From: DATAZK01 sp965199805
Lineage (GTDB): Bacteria; Actinomycetota; Actinomycetes; Frankiales; Frankiaceae
Direction: 5' to 3'
Length of the DNA: 64,000 bases
Assembly (NCBI GenBank): GCA_965199805.1
Contig: CBDATO010000003.1
Location: 310,001-374,000, forward strand
Program-made: the position numbers and the translations under genes
Notes under the pieces: generated by a model
Database searches by the model: none
Told to the model about the DNA's origin: nothing
Seen by the model: only the letters and a program-made list of their open reading frames with translations
Shown: positions 19,557 through 28,536 of the stretch, piece after piece
Numbering within the stretch: the stretch's first letter is position 1
Layout: every line of letters begins with the position of its first letter

Positions 19557-20849
19557 TCAGCCGCGCCTGCGGCGGAAGCGTGACGGCTTCGGGGGCGGCG
19601 GCGGGGGTGGCGGCACCGGATAGCCGGGCCCGTAGCCGGGGGACGACGGCTGCTGCGACGGCGGTGGGGTCGTCGGAGGCGGTGGCGTCGGTGGCATCGC
19701 CGGTGGCGGAGTCGTGGGTGGCGGGGTCGTAGGCGGCGGCGTTGTGGGCGGCGGGGTGGACGGGTAGCCCTGCTGCGTCGGTGCGAACACCGGTGCGGGT
19801 TGCGGACCGGACGGCTGCTGACCGTAGGGCTGCTGGTGGTACGGATGCTGGTGGTGAGGCTGCTGGTTGTGGGGCTGCGGCGTGTACGGCTGGCCGGTGT
19901 ACGGCGCCTGCACGGGGTACGCCGGCGGGGCCGCCACCTGGGGGCTGGGGCCGAACGCCTGGTGGCGGAACTCGGGTGCCTCCTGCCGGGCCGCGTCGGC
20001 CCGGGACTGACGGTGGGGGAGCAGGTAGTCGAGCAGGTCGGGCGCCGCCGGCCGGCTGCGCGGGTCCTTGCGGAACGCGGCGGCCAGCAGCGGACGCAGC
20101 CGCGGCTCGATCAGCGGGTGCGACAGGTCGGGGTCGTTGGCGACCACCCGGTACAGCACGGTGGCGGGGGAACCCTCGCCGAACGGCGCCAGCCCCGTCG
20201 CCGCGAAGTAGATGACGGACGCCCAGCAGAAGATGTCGGTGAGCGGCAGGACCTTCTCCCCGTTGACCTGCTCGGGGGCCATCCAGCCGGTGGTGCCCAC
20301 GACGAGCCCGGTACGGGTGAGCGACGCGCCGTCGGCGGCGGACGCGATGCCGAAGTCGATGACCTTCAGGCCCCGCTGCGCGCAGAGCACGTTTGCCGGC
20401 TTGAGGTCGCGGTGCACGAGACCGACGGAGTGGATGGACAGCAGCGCCTGGGCGAGCCCGGCGGCGAACGCGTGCTGGCGGCGGCCGTCGAGCGGGCCGT
20501 ACTGCGCGACGAGACTGGAGAGGTCAGGGCCGCGGACGAATTCGCTGACCATGTACGGCGTCTCGGCTTCGGGGTCGGCGTCCAGCACCTCGACCACGCA
20601 GTCGCCGGAGACCCGCCGGGCCGCGGTCACCTCCCGGCGGAAGCGGGCCCGGAAGCCGTCGTCGTCGGCGAGCTCGCCGCGCACCACCTTGACCGCCACC
20701 TGGCTGCCCGTGACGCGCTCGCCCGCCGGATGCCCGTCCGGGAGCTCACCGAGGTAGACGACTCCCATCCCGCCCGCGCCGAGGCGCCCGAGCAGCCGGT
20801 ATCCGGCGATGTGCTCGGGGTCGTCGGCCCGCAACGGGGTGAGCGCCAC
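19557..20849 (-). CDS. Ser/Thr protein kinase with proline-rich tail
   Basis: Hanks-type kinase of 430 residues. The kinase domain is at about 14-265: glycine loop GRLGAGGMGVVYLG, catalytic VHRDLKPANVL, VIDFGIAS and TGWMAPEQVNGEK. The rest is low-complexity Gln/Pro/His and tandem TTPPP repeats, ending PPKPSRFRRRRG. No transmembrane helix or sensor domain is seen, unlike PknB, so it is predicted cytosolic. GTG at 20849 (VALTPLRADDPEHIAGYRLL) is preferred to the upstream in-frame start at 20942, which adds an Arg-rich stretch without homology. It is divergent from pafB. Confidence 0.88.
   Translation of the reverse strand: MALTPLRADDPEHIAGYRLLGRLGAGGMGVVYLGELPDGHPAGERVTGSQVAVKVVRGELADDDGFRARFRREVTAARRVSGDCVVEVLDADPEAETPYMVSEFVRGPDLSSLVAQYGPLDGRRQHAFAAGLAQALLSIHSVGLVHRDLKPANVLCAQRGLKVIDFGIASAADGASLTRTGLVVGTTGWMAPEQVNGEKVLPLTDIFCWASVIYFAATGLAPFGEGSPATVLYRVVANDPDLSHPLIEPRLRPLLAAAFRKDPRSRPAAPDLLDYLLPHRQSRADAARQEAPEFRHQAFGPSPQVAAPPAYPVQAPYTGQPYTPQPHNQQPHHQHPYHQQPYGQQPSGPQPAPVFAPTQQGYPSTPPPTTPPPTTPPPTTPPPAMPPTPPPPTTPPPSQQPSSPGYGPGYPVPPPPPPPPKPSRFRRRRG
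19702..19758. repeat. 15-base tandem repeat inside the kinase tail
   Basis: Four imperfect copies of a unit like GGTGGCGGGGTCGTA encode the TTPPP repeats of the kinase C-terminus. It is a coding minisatellite prone to length change. Confidence 0.7.
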
Positions 20850-20941
20850 CCGCCCATTCTCGCAGTTGTCCGGCGGGGAGTCGCCGCGTTCGCCGTGAGC
20901 GGGGTCGGCGCGCCGCCGGCGTCGCAGCGGACGCGCCCGCA

Positions 20942-20947
20942 TACCGT
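20942..20947 (+). promoter_or_regulatory. -10 box for pafB
   Basis: TACCGT, 9 bases before the pafB ATG at 20957, with no Shine-Dalgarno between; leaderless or near-leaderless start inferred. Confidence 0.45.
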
Positions 20948-20956
20948 GAAACGAAC

Positions 20957-21937
20957 ATGTCGCGCAAGAAGCTCGAGCGTCAGCTCAACCTCGCGATCTG
21001 CCTGATGGCCGCCTCGCGCTACCTGAGCGTGGACGAGATCGCCGACCTCGTGCCCGGATACCTGCGCGACGGCACGCCGGAGGGTGAGGGCGCCTTCCGC
21101 CGGATGTTCGAGCGCGACAAGGCCGAGCTGCGTGAGCTCGGCATCCCGGTGGAGACCGCGAGCGTCAGCGGGTGGGACGACGACCTCGGCTACCGCATCC
21201 CACGCGGTGACTACGCGCTCCCCGACCTGCACTTCACCCCCGACGAGGCGGCGGCGCTGGGCCTCGCCGCCCGGCTCTGGAGCAGCGCGGCGATGGCGGA
21301 GCCGTCCGCGAGTGCCATGCGCAAGCTCGCCGCCGCCGGCGTGGAGCCGCTCCCGCCCCCGGTCGGCCTCGAACCCCGGGTGGGTGCCTCCGAGGCCGCG
21401 TTCGAGCCGGTCCTCGCCGCTGTGACGGAGGGCCGGGCACTGCGCTTCGACTACCGCCGGCCCGGCCAGCCCGAGGCGGCGGCCCGGTCGGTGCTTCCGT
21501 GGGGCGTCGTCTCCTGGCACGGACGCTGGTATCTCGTGGGCCATGATCTCGACCGGGGGCAGAGCCGCGTCTTCCGGCTCTCGCGCATGGAAGGCACGGT
21601 GCGTCCCGTCGGAGCGGCCGGCGCCGTCGCCGTGCCCGCCGGTCTCGATCTGCGGGCGATGGTCGAGGCGTCGGACCCGGGGGACGGGCAGGTCAGTGCC
21701 CGGGTACGGCTGCGGCCGGGCACCGGACACGCGCTGCGCCGCTCGGGCACGCCCGGCGACGAACCCGACGTCGTCGTCGTCACCGACCGCGACTACGGCC
21801 GGCTCGCCGACCGGGTGATCGAGGCCGGCCCGGGCGCCGTACCCCTGCAGGCTCCTGCGCTGACGGCCGAGTTGCGCACCCTGTTCGAGGCGGCGCTCGC
21901 CGCTCACCCGCCCGGATCGGGGAGTGAGGACGGGTGA
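20957..21937 (+). CDS. pafB: Transcriptional regulator PafB (WYL domain)
   Basis: One half of the PafBC regulator, which in mycobacteria controls the LexA-independent DNA damage response. It has 326 residues. The HTH is at the N-terminus (RQLNLAICLMAASRYLSVDEIADL), and the WYL region contains WHGRWYLVGHDLDRGQSRVFRLSRM near residue 190. The C-terminal WCX region is present. The pafC start overlaps its stop, so the two are coupled. The proteasome-accessory ligase pafA that precedes this pair in mycobacteria is absent here; a kinase gene occupies that side. Confidence 0.92.
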   Translation: MSRKKLERQLNLAICLMAASRYLSVDEIADLVPGYLRDGTPEGEGAFRRMFERDKAELRELGIPVETASVSGWDDDLGYRIPRGDYALPDLHFTPDEAAALGLAARLWSSAAMAEPSASAMRKLAAAGVEPLPPPVGLEPRVGASEAAFEPVLAAVTEGRALRFDYRRPGQPEAAARSVLPWGVVSWHGRWYLVGHDLDRGQSRVFRLSRMEGTVRPVGAAGAVAVPAGLDLRAMVEASDPGDGQVSARVRLRPGTGHALRRSGTPGDEPDVVVVTDRDYGRLADRVIEAGPGAVPLQAPALTAELRTLFEAALAAHPPGSGSEDG

Positions 21938-22911
21938 GCGGCGCCGCCGACCGGCTCCCGCGCCTGCTGGCGCTGGTGCCGTACCTGCGTACGCACCCGG
22001 GGGCCGAGCTCAACGAGCTGGCCGCCGTCTTCGGGGTCCCGGTACGCCTCATCAAGGACGACCTCAACCTGCTCTGGGTGTGCGGTCTGCCGGGCGGCGG
22101 ACCCGGTGACCTCATCGACTTCGCCTTCGAGGGCGACCGGGTCAGCGTCGTCGAGCCGCAGACGCTCGACCGCCCGCTCCGGCTGACCGCCGACGAAGCC
22201 CTGGCACTCGGGGTCGCCGCCCGGGCCCTCGCCGACGTACCCGGTCTGGCCGAGCGTGAGGCGCTCGAGAGCGCGCAGGCCAAGCTCGCGTCCGCCGTCG
22301 GGGGAGCCGGCGACGCCGTGGCCCCCGTGGTGCAGGTGGCACTGCAGGCCGGCACGCATGAGGGCGACGAGGTGGCGCCGCGGCTCGCGACCGTCCGTGC
22401 GGCCCTCGACGTCCGCCGCCAGCTGCAGCTGCGCTACCTCGTTACCTCGCGCGACGAGGAGACCCGGCGCGCGGTCGACCCGATGCGGCTGCTCAGCGTC
22501 GACGGGCGCTGGTACCTCGAGGGCTGGTGCCACCTCGCCGAGGGGGTGCGGCTCTTCCGGCTCGACCGCATGGTCGACGCCGTGCTCGGCGGCCCGGCCG
22601 AGCCGCTGCCGGTCGAGGCCGTTCCGCGTGACCTCGCCGAGGGCCTGTTCCGCCCGCGGCCGGATGACATGACCGTCTGCCTCGAGCTCGATCCCGGTGC
22701 GCGCTGGGTCGCCGACTACTACGCGATCGAGTCGTCCGAGGAGCTCACCGACCCGCCGCGGCTGCGGGTCGAGCTGCGCACGTCGGACCCGAGCTGGGTG
22801 GTGCGCCTCGCGCTGCGGCTCGGCGGCCAGGGGCGCATCGTCGCCCCGACCGAGCTGGTCGACGCCGTACGGCAGCAGGCCCGGCAGGCCCTTGCCGCGC
22901 TCGACGGCTGA
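21934..22911 (+). CDS. pafC: Transcriptional regulator PafC (WYL domain)
   Basis: Partner of PafB, 325 residues. The N-terminal HTH (LLALVPYLRTHPGAELNELAAVFGV) is followed by the WYL domain with VDGRWYLEGWCHLAEGVRLFRLDRM near residue 190. GTG at 21934 overlaps the pafB stop by 4 bases (GTGA). The WYL domain is thought to sense single-stranded DNA or a nucleic-acid signal. Confidence 0.92.
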   Translation: MSGAADRLPRLLALVPYLRTHPGAELNELAAVFGVPVRLIKDDLNLLWVCGLPGGGPGDLIDFAFEGDRVSVVEPQTLDRPLRLTADEALALGVAARALADVPGLAEREALESAQAKLASAVGGAGDAVAPVVQVALQAGTHEGDEVAPRLATVRAALDVRRQLQLRYLVTSRDEETRRAVDPMRLLSVDGRWYLEGWCHLAEGVRLFRLDRMVDAVLGGPAEPLPVEAVPRDLAEGLFRPRPDDMTVCLELDPGARWVADYYAIESSEELTDPPRLRVELRTSDPSWVVRLALRLGGQGRIVAPTELVDAVRQQARQALAALDG

Positions 22912-23026
22912 ATCAGCGCCCCCGAGCGCCCTCCCGATCGGCCTCGTTGATCGACGCCGGCCGCCGATGGGTAGGGGTGCCGACACGATCGGACCATGCA
23001 CCGCGCGTCGAATGACCGAACGGGAC

Positions 23027-23042
23027 TAGTCCAATTGGACTA
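23027..23042. promoter_or_regulatory. Perfect 16-base palindrome, putative operator
   Basis: TAGTCCAATTGGACTA is a perfect palindrome, AT-rich against a GC-rich background, 78 bases before the next start codon. The symmetry and position suggest a dimeric repressor or activator site. The factor is unknown. Confidence 0.5.
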
Positions 23043-23119
23043 TATGGCTGGGTGGTAGCGGCGCCGAAGAGAAATGTGTCGCCAAGGCTGGCGGGGATTC
23101 TTACGGGAGGAAGTGGCTC

Positions 23120-23452
23120 ATGACCACGATCAAGGCGTCATGTCCTTCGTGCGGCGAGGTCGAGATGACCTCCAAGGACGTATCGCTCATGGTCTGCAGC
23201 CACCCGCCGCTGTCGTACTACGCGTTCGCCTGCCCGTCGTGCCGCGAAGAGGTGCGCAAGCCGGCGGACGACCACGTCATCTCGCTGCTGATGTCGGGCG
23301 GGGTGCGCGCCACGGTCTGGGAGCTTCCGGCCGAGGCGCTCGAGCCCAAGGTCGGTCCGGCCCTGAGCTACGACGACCTGCTCGACTTCGCGCTGCTGCT
23401 CAACGACGACGACATGCTCGCGTCGCGGGTCAGCGGCCAGACCACCCGCTGA
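23120..23452 (+). CDS. Conserved hypothetical zinc-ribbon protein
   Basis: Protein of 110 residues. CPSC at about 8-11 and CPSC again at about 38-41, with CSH between, predict a bound zinc. The C-terminal half is helical and acidic (LSYDDLLDFALLLNDDD). It lies between pafC and the tat genes. ATG at 23120 has GGGAGG upstream (CGGGAGGAAGTGGCTC). Function unknown. Confidence 0.78.
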   Translation: MTTIKASCPSCGEVEMTSKDVSLMVCSHPPLSYYAFACPSCREEVRKPADDHVISLLMSGGVRATVWELPAEALEPKVGPALSYDDLLDFALLLNDDDMLASRVSGQTTR

Positions 23453-23540
23453 TCCCACCTTCCTGCACGTACCCACCCCCCCGCCGGGTGCGTAGCTAGG
23501 CAGTGGTGCCGCGGTGCTGAGCCGGTTGGCACTACGCGGC

Positions 23541-23546
23541 TAGGCT
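23541..23546 (+). promoter_or_regulatory. -10 box of a likely leaderless promoter
   Basis: TAGGCT, 7 bases before the GTG at 23554 of the small membrane protein, with no Shine-Dalgarno. Confidence 0.5.
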
Positions 23547-23553
23547 TCCTCTC

Positions 23554-23757
23554 GTGTGGCTGGCCATCGATCTCTCGCTCGTCGCCGTCGGGCTCGTCCT
23601 CGTGGCGGTCGCGGCCCTGTCCGCCTGGCGCCGCTGGAAGAAGCTCATGCGCGCCGGCGGCCGATTCGGTGATCGTGTGACGAAGGTGGGCGAGCTTGCC
23701 GGTTCCCTGGCCGATCAGCTGCAGTCTACTGAGCGTTTACCGCAGAAAACGGTCTGA
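23554..23757 (+). CDS. Small single-span membrane protein
   Basis: Protein of 67 residues. One transmembrane helix spans about residues 3-25 (LSLVAVGLVLVAVAALSAW), followed by a basic stretch (RRWKKLMR) that predicts a cytoplasmic C-terminus, and a short amphipathic tail. It precedes tatA by about 100 bases. Function unknown. Confidence 0.65.
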   Translation: MWLAIDLSLVAVGLVLVAVAALSAWRRWKKLMRAGGRFGDRVTKVGELAGSLADQLQSTERLPQKTV

Positions 23758-23862
23758 GCAGCCGGTTCCGCGTAGTATCAGCCGCAGCAAGCGGGACGAT
23801 GGAGTCCCCGACTCACCTTCCCGGTCACGCGGGATCCGCTAGCTCACACGGAGGTCAGTTCC

Positions 23863-24201
23863 ATGAATGAGCTGAGGCCTTGGCACATCATCACGCTGGC
23901 CGTCGTGCTGTTCGTGCTCTTCGGCTACAAGAAGCTGCCTGACGCCACCCGTTCGCTGGGTCGGTCGCTGCGCATCCTCAAGACCGAGGTCAAGACCCTG
24001 CACGAGGACGACTCCAAGGACGCACCCAAGGAGAGCAGCGACGTCGCTGCCGACGCGGCCGGTGTGCCGCGGCCGGTCATCGCGCCCCGCGCCGTGGAAT
24101 CGCCCCGGGCCGTCGAGGCACCGCGTGGCGTGAATACGCCGTCCGGCAGTCCCACAGTCGCGGCCGGTGCTCAGCAGTCCGCTGACGCCGACCGTCGCTG
24201 A
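23863..24201 (+). CDS. tatA: Sec-independent translocase subunit TatA
   Basis: Pore-forming subunit of the twin-arginine exporter, 112 residues. One helix (HIITLAVVLFVLF) is followed by the hinge and amphipathic helix FGYKKLPDATRSLGRSLRI. The C-terminal 60 residues are acidic then Ala/Pro-rich, with repeats of the type PRAVE. ATG at 23863 has CGGAGG 7 bases upstream, and TAGTAT near 23776 could be its -10. Substrates in this window include the twin-arginine binding lipoprotein at 62845. Confidence 0.93.
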   Translation: MNELRPWHIITLAVVLFVLFGYKKLPDATRSLGRSLRILKTEVKTLHEDDSKDAPKESSDVAADAAGVPRPVIAPRAVESPRAVEAPRGVNTPSGSPTVAAGAQQSADADRR

Positions 24202-24224
24202 CCGTCCGACCTCCCCGATAACCG

Positions 24225-25217
24225 GTGGCCGGGAAGGTCAAGTCAGCAGCACGTAAGGCATTCGGCTTCGACCGGCGGTCACGCACGGTCGAGGACAGCC
24301 GGATGACGCTGATCGATCACATCAAAGAGCTCCGCAACAGGCTGTTCATCGCGCTCGTGTCGATCGCGATCGTCACCGTTGTCGTGCTCGTGTGGTTCTA
24401 CGATCCGATCTTCGACTTCCTCCGCCATCCGTACTGCGCGCTCCCGCCGTCGCGACGCGAGGGCGGTGACAGCTGCGTTCTGATCTTCACGCATCCGACC
24501 GACGCGTTCTTCGTGCGTATGCGGGTGGCGCTGCTCGCCGGGGTCCTGTTCTCCTCGCCGATCTGGCTGTACCAGCTCTGGGCGTTCATCACGCCTGGGC
24601 TGCACCGCCACGAGCGGCGCTGGACGCTGGCCTTCATCACGTCGGGCGTACTGCTCTTCATTTCCGGCGCGGCGATGGCTTACTTGGTCGCCCACACGGC
24701 GCTGGACTTCCTGCTCGGCGCAGGCGGTAACGGTGTGAAGCCGCTGCTCGGTGTATCGGAGTACCTCAGCTTCATCACGCGGCTCCTGGTGATCTTCGGC
24801 GCGTCGTTCCTGTTCCCGTTGATCGTGATCTTGCTGAACCTCGCCGGCATCCTGTCCGCCAAGCGCATGGCGAGCTGGAGGCGGGGCGAGATCTTCCTGT
24901 GCTTCGTGTTCACCGGCTTCGCCACCCCCGGGTCCGATCCGTTCACGATGCCCGCGCTCGCAGTCATGCTCTGCCTGCTGTACGAGGTGGCGATCTTGAT
25001 CGCCCGCTGGAACGACAAGCGCCGCGCGGCTCGTAACGAGATGTCCGACTTCTCCGACCTCGCCGACACCGAGGCGTCGCCCAGCCCGTCGCTGTCGACG
25101 ATCGAGGCGCCGCGTTATATCGAGGCCCCGACCCCGGTGGAGGAGCCGGAGTCGCTGGAGCTGCCGGCCCGGGCATCCGTCGGCGCCTCGTCCTGGAGTG
25201 AGGACGACGTCACCTGA
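24225..25217 (+). CDS. tatC: Sec-independent translocase subunit TatC
   Basis: Receptor subunit of the Tat system, 330 residues with six predicted membrane helices. The N-terminal MTLIDHIKELRNRL is the conserved cytoplasmic start of TatC, preceded here by a 26-residue basic extension from GTG at 24225. The conserved glutamate loop and SEYLSFITRLLVIFG are visible. The C-terminal 70 residues are a Ser/Pro/Glu-rich cytoplasmic tail. It follows tatA by 23 bases. Confidence 0.94.
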   Translation: MAGKVKSAARKAFGFDRRSRTVEDSRMTLIDHIKELRNRLFIALVSIAIVTVVVLVWFYDPIFDFLRHPYCALPPSRREGGDSCVLIFTHPTDAFFVRMRVALLAGVLFSSPIWLYQLWAFITPGLHRHERRWTLAFITSGVLLFISGAAMAYLVAHTALDFLLGAGGNGVKPLLGVSEYLSFITRLLVIFGASFLFPLIVILLNLAGILSAKRMASWRRGEIFLCFVFTGFATPGSDPFTMPALAVMLCLLYEVAILIARWNDKRRAARNEMSDFSDLADTEASPSPSLSTIEAPRYIEAPTPVEEPESLELPARASVGASSWSEDDVT

Positions 25218-25252
25218 CGGCCGGTCGCGAGCGACCGGCGGGCCAGGAGACA

Positions 25253-25258
25253 TAACCT
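25253..25258 (+). promoter_or_regulatory. -10 box for helY
   Basis: TAACCT, 6 bases before GTG at 25265; leaderless spacing and no Shine-Dalgarno. Confidence 0.5.
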
Positions 25259-25264
25259 GACGAC

Positions 25265-28192
25265 GTGAGCGCGGACGACGCGGAAAGCGCCCCAGGCGCG
25301 GCACCGGCTCACGCGACGGAAGTCGCGACCTTCGCGGCCGGCTATCCGTTCGGGCTCGATCCGTTCCAGGAGAAGGCGTGCCTCGCCCTCGCGGCGGGCC
25401 GCAGCGTCCTGGTCGCGGCTCCGACCGGAGCGGGGAAGACCGTCGTCGGCGAGTTCGCGGCCGACCGTGCGCTGCGCGCCGGCGGCAAGTGCTTCTACAC
25501 GACGCCGATCAAGGCGCTGTCGAACCAAAAGTACACCGAGCTGGCCGCGCGCTACGGCAGCGACAACGTCGGGCTGCTGACCGGCGACACCGCCCGTAAC
25601 GGCGACGCCCCCATCGTGGTCATGACCACCGAGGTGCTGCGCAACATGCTGTACGCAGGCTCGGCCGCGCTGCGTGGCCTCGCCTACGTGGTGATGGACG
25701 AGGTGCACTACCTGGCCGACCGCTTCCGGGGGCCGGTGTGGGAGGAGGTCATTCTCGCCCTGCCCGAGCCCGTACGGCTGATCGCCCTGTCGGCGACGGT
25801 CAGCAACGCCGAGGAGTTCGGCGAGTGGTTGGAGACCGTGCGCGGCGACACCGCGATCGTCGTCGAGGAGCACCGGCCGGTCCCGCTGTGGCAGTCGGTG
25901 CTGGTGGGCAAGCGGATCTACGACCTCTTCGGTGACGCCGGCCCGGGTGACGGTGCCTCGGCCGCCGGCGGCTCCACCGGGATCGAGGTCAACCGCGAGT
26001 TGCTACGCCTGCGCGCCGAGCAGGTGCGTGCCGAGGGTGGTCGCGGCCCCGGAGGCCCCCGTGGCCGCGGCGGCCCGTCCCGAGGGCGGTCGGGGCCGGG
26101 GCAGAACGCCGGCCACGGTGGTACGCGCCGGATCTGGACCCCGTCGCGCGCCGAGGTCATCGAGATCCTCGACCGCCAGGGTCTGCTGCCGGCCATCACG
26201 TTCATCTTTAGCCGGGCCGGCTGCGACGCGGCGGTCGCCCAGTGCCTGTCGGCCGGGCTGCGCCTCGTCACCCCCGACGAGCGCACCCGCATCCGGGCGC
26301 ACGCGCGACAGCGCACCGCCGACCTCTCGGACGCCGACCTGCGGGTGCTGGGCTACTGGGAGTGGCTGGACGGGCTCGAGCGCGGCATCGCCGCCCACCA
26401 TGCCGGGCTGCTGCCGCGCTTCAAGGAGATCACCGAGGAGCTCTTCGCCGGCGGCTTCATCAAGGCGGTCTTCGCCACCGAGACGTTGGCGCTGGGCATC
26501 AACATGCCCGCCCGCTCGGTCGTCCTCGAGCGCCTGGTCAAGTACAACGGCGAGACGCATGTCGAGCTGACGGCGGGGGAGTACACGCAGCTCACCGGCC
26601 GCGCCGGCCGCCGGGGCATCGACGTCGAGGGTCACGCGGTGGTGCTCTGGACCACCGGCTTCGACCCGGAGCAGGTCGCGGGACTCGCCTCCACCCGTAC
26701 CTATCCGCTGCGCTCGTCGTTCCGGCCGTCGTACAACATGGCCGTCAACCTGGTGGCGTCGATGGGCCGGCACAACGCCCGCGTGCTGCTGGAGTCGTCG
26801 TTCGCGCAGTTCCAGGCCGACCGGTCGGTCGTCGGTCTGGCCCGCCAGGTCCATCGTCACGACGAGGCGATCGCCGGCTACGACGAGGCGATGCACTGCG
26901 AACGGGGCGATGCCGTCGAGTACGCCGAGCTGCGGCGCCGGCTCGGCCGGCGCGAGACCGAGCTGTCGCGGGCACGCTCGTCGCAGCGCCGCCTGCAGGC
27001 GGGTGACTCGCTGCGCCGACTCCGGGTGGGTGACGTCATCCGGGTGCCCGCCGGCCGTCGCGCGGGTCTCGCGGTGGTGCTGTCCGACGGTGCCGCCGTC
27101 CCGGACACCGGCCGGCTGGTCGTCCTGACCGCCGACCGGCAGGTGAAGAAGCTGTCGGCCGTGGACTTCCCGTCCCCGGTCGAGGCGCTCGGCAAGGTAC
27201 GCCTCGGTCGCGGCTTCAACCCCCGGTCACCGCAGTCGCGCCGCGACCTCGCGTCGTCGCTGCGTGACCTCAAGCTCGGTGACACCGAACGCCGACCGCG
27301 TGACGACGACGAGGCGGGCGGGTCCGACGACGCGGGGGAACGGGAGATCGCCGAGCTGCGCGAGCAGTTGCGCCGTCATCCGGTGCACGACTGCCCGGAG
27401 CGTGAGCAGCACATGCGCTGGGCGGAGCGCTCCGACCGGCTGCGCCGGGAGAGTGCCGGCCTGCGCCAGCGCGTCGAGGGGCGCACCAGCACGATCGCCC
27501 GGGTCTTCGACCGGGTCTGCCGGCTGCTCGAGGAGAACGACTACCTGACGACGACGCGGGCCGACGGCGCGTCCGGCGCCGAGACCACCGTCACGCCGCA
27601 GGGCCTGCTGCTGGCCCGCATCTACGCCGAGTCCGACCTGCTTGTCGCCGAGTGCCTGCGCCGCGGGGTGTGGGACGAGCTGTCGCCGCCCGGGCTCGCG
27701 GCGGTGGCATCGGCGCTGGTCTACGAGTCGCGCTCGGACGAGTACCACGATCCGGTGCTGCCGGGCGGTCCCGAGGTGCGGGCGGCGCTCGACGAGACGA
27801 TCGTCCTGCGCCGTGACCTCAAGGAGGCCGAGGCCGCGCACCGCCTCGACCAGCTGCCCGGGCTCGACGCCGGCTTCGCCTGGGCCGCCTTCCAGTACGC
27901 GTCGGGAGCGCCGCTGGAGCGGGTGCTGGCGGGACCGGCCACCGGGGCACGCGGGTCGTCGGCAGGGGGCTCGACGGCACGCGGTCACCGTCCACACGAT
28001 TCTGTACGAGGGCAGTCGCCGCGCGAGACGCCGTCGATGGCCGCCGGCGATTTCGTGCGCTGGACCCGGCAGCTGATCGACCTGCTCGGTCAGGTGGCCG
28101 ACGTCGCCGACGCGCCGTTGCGGGCGACGGCCCGCCAGGCCGTCGAGGGGCTCCGGCGCGGCGTGGTCGCGGTGGACGCGCAGCCGGACTGA
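25265..28192 (+). CDS. helY: Ski2-like DEAD/DEAH-box RNA helicase
   Basis: ATP-dependent helicase of 975 residues, HelY type, likely acting in RNA processing or decay. Motif I is AAPTGAGKTVVGEF near residue 58, motif II is MDEVHYLAD, motif III is ALSATVSN, and motif VI is QLTGRAGRRGID. A Gly/Arg-rich insert (about 255-280) interrupts the core, and the C-terminal DSHCT-like region reaches the end. It follows tatC, as in mycobacteria (Rv2092c-Rv2094c). Its 3' end is overlapped by a possible convergent small gene. Confidence 0.93.
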   Translation: MSADDAESAPGAAPAHATEVATFAAGYPFGLDPFQEKACLALAAGRSVLVAAPTGAGKTVVGEFAADRALRAGGKCFYTTPIKALSNQKYTELAARYGSDNVGLLTGDTARNGDAPIVVMTTEVLRNMLYAGSAALRGLAYVVMDEVHYLADRFRGPVWEEVILALPEPVRLIALSATVSNAEEFGEWLETVRGDTAIVVEEHRPVPLWQSVLVGKRIYDLFGDAGPGDGASAAGGSTGIEVNRELLRLRAEQVRAEGGRGPGGPRGRGGPSRGRSGPGQNAGHGGTRRIWTPSRAEVIEILDRQGLLPAITFIFSRAGCDAAVAQCLSAGLRLVTPDERTRIRAHARQRTADLSDADLRVLGYWEWLDGLERGIAAHHAGLLPRFKEITEELFAGGFIKAVFATETLALGINMPARSVVLERLVKYNGETHVELTAGEYTQLTGRAGRRGIDVEGHAVVLWTTGFDPEQVAGLASTRTYPLRSSFRPSYNMAVNLVASMGRHNARVLLESSFAQFQADRSVVGLARQVHRHDEAIAGYDEAMHCERGDAVEYAELRRRLGRRETELSRARSSQRRLQAGDSLRRLRVGDVIRVPAGRRAGLAVVLSDGAAVPDTGRLVVLTADRQVKKLSAVDFPSPVEALGKVRLGRGFNPRSPQSRRDLASSLRDLKLGDTERRPRDDDEAGGSDDAGEREIAELREQLRRHPVHDCPEREQHMRWAERSDRLRRESAGLRQRVEGRTSTIARVFDRVCRLLEENDYLTTTRADGASGAETTVTPQGLLLARIYAESDLLVAECLRRGVWDELSPPGLAAVASALVYESRSDEYHDPVLPGGPEVRAALDETIVLRRDLKEAEAAHRLDQLPGLDAGFAWAAFQYASGAPLERVLAGPATGARGSSAGGSTARGHRPHDSVRGQSPRETPSMAAGDFVRWTRQLIDLLGQVADVADAPLRATARQAVEGLRRGVVAVDAQPD

Positions 28193-28446
28193 TCGCGGGA
28201 CGCGCGCCGCGCCGTCTGGGCGACCATTGCCGTGGCGATGGCGTCGGCCCATTCCAGGTCGTCGAGGGTGAGCCGTTCGAGGCCTTCGACCTGACGCAGG
28301 GCGTGGACGAGGTCGGCGGAGAACTGCATGCGCAGCCGGCGGAGCTCCTCCGCTGACGGCGGGCCCGCCGGGGCGGGCACGGGATGGGAGACGGGGCGGG
28401 AGCGTCGGACACGGGCGAACGTCGGGAGGCTTTTCGATCCGCTCAT
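28090..28446 (-). CDS. Possible small hypothetical protein overlapping the helY end
   Basis: Frame of 118 residues from ATG at 28446. The middle (RLRMQFSADLVHALRQVEGLERLTLDDLEWADAI, stated in parts: helical, acidic, with normal codon bias) looks like a real helical protein, while the last 33 codons run antisense through helY. The family is unknown. A convergent overlap of about 100 bases is uncommon, so the true gene may end differently if a frame error is present. Confidence 0.4.
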   Translation of the reverse strand: MSGSKSLPTFARVRRSRPVSHPVPAPAGPPSAEELRRLRMQFSADLVHALRQVEGLERLTLDDLEWADAIATAMVAQTARRASRDQSGCASTATTPRRSPSTAWRAVARNGASATSAT

Positions 28447-28536
28447 GACCTCAGGATGGGTAGCGCGCCTGCGTCGAACAAGGCTTGTATCTCGGGACCG
28501 GTGGGGGATTGGGCGCGTCCCACAGCGGCGGCCCGG

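Noticed and set aside
19702..19758. CRISPR-like direct repeats
   Set aside because: The 15-base repeats are in frame and encode the TTPPP tail of a kinase; there are no spacers.
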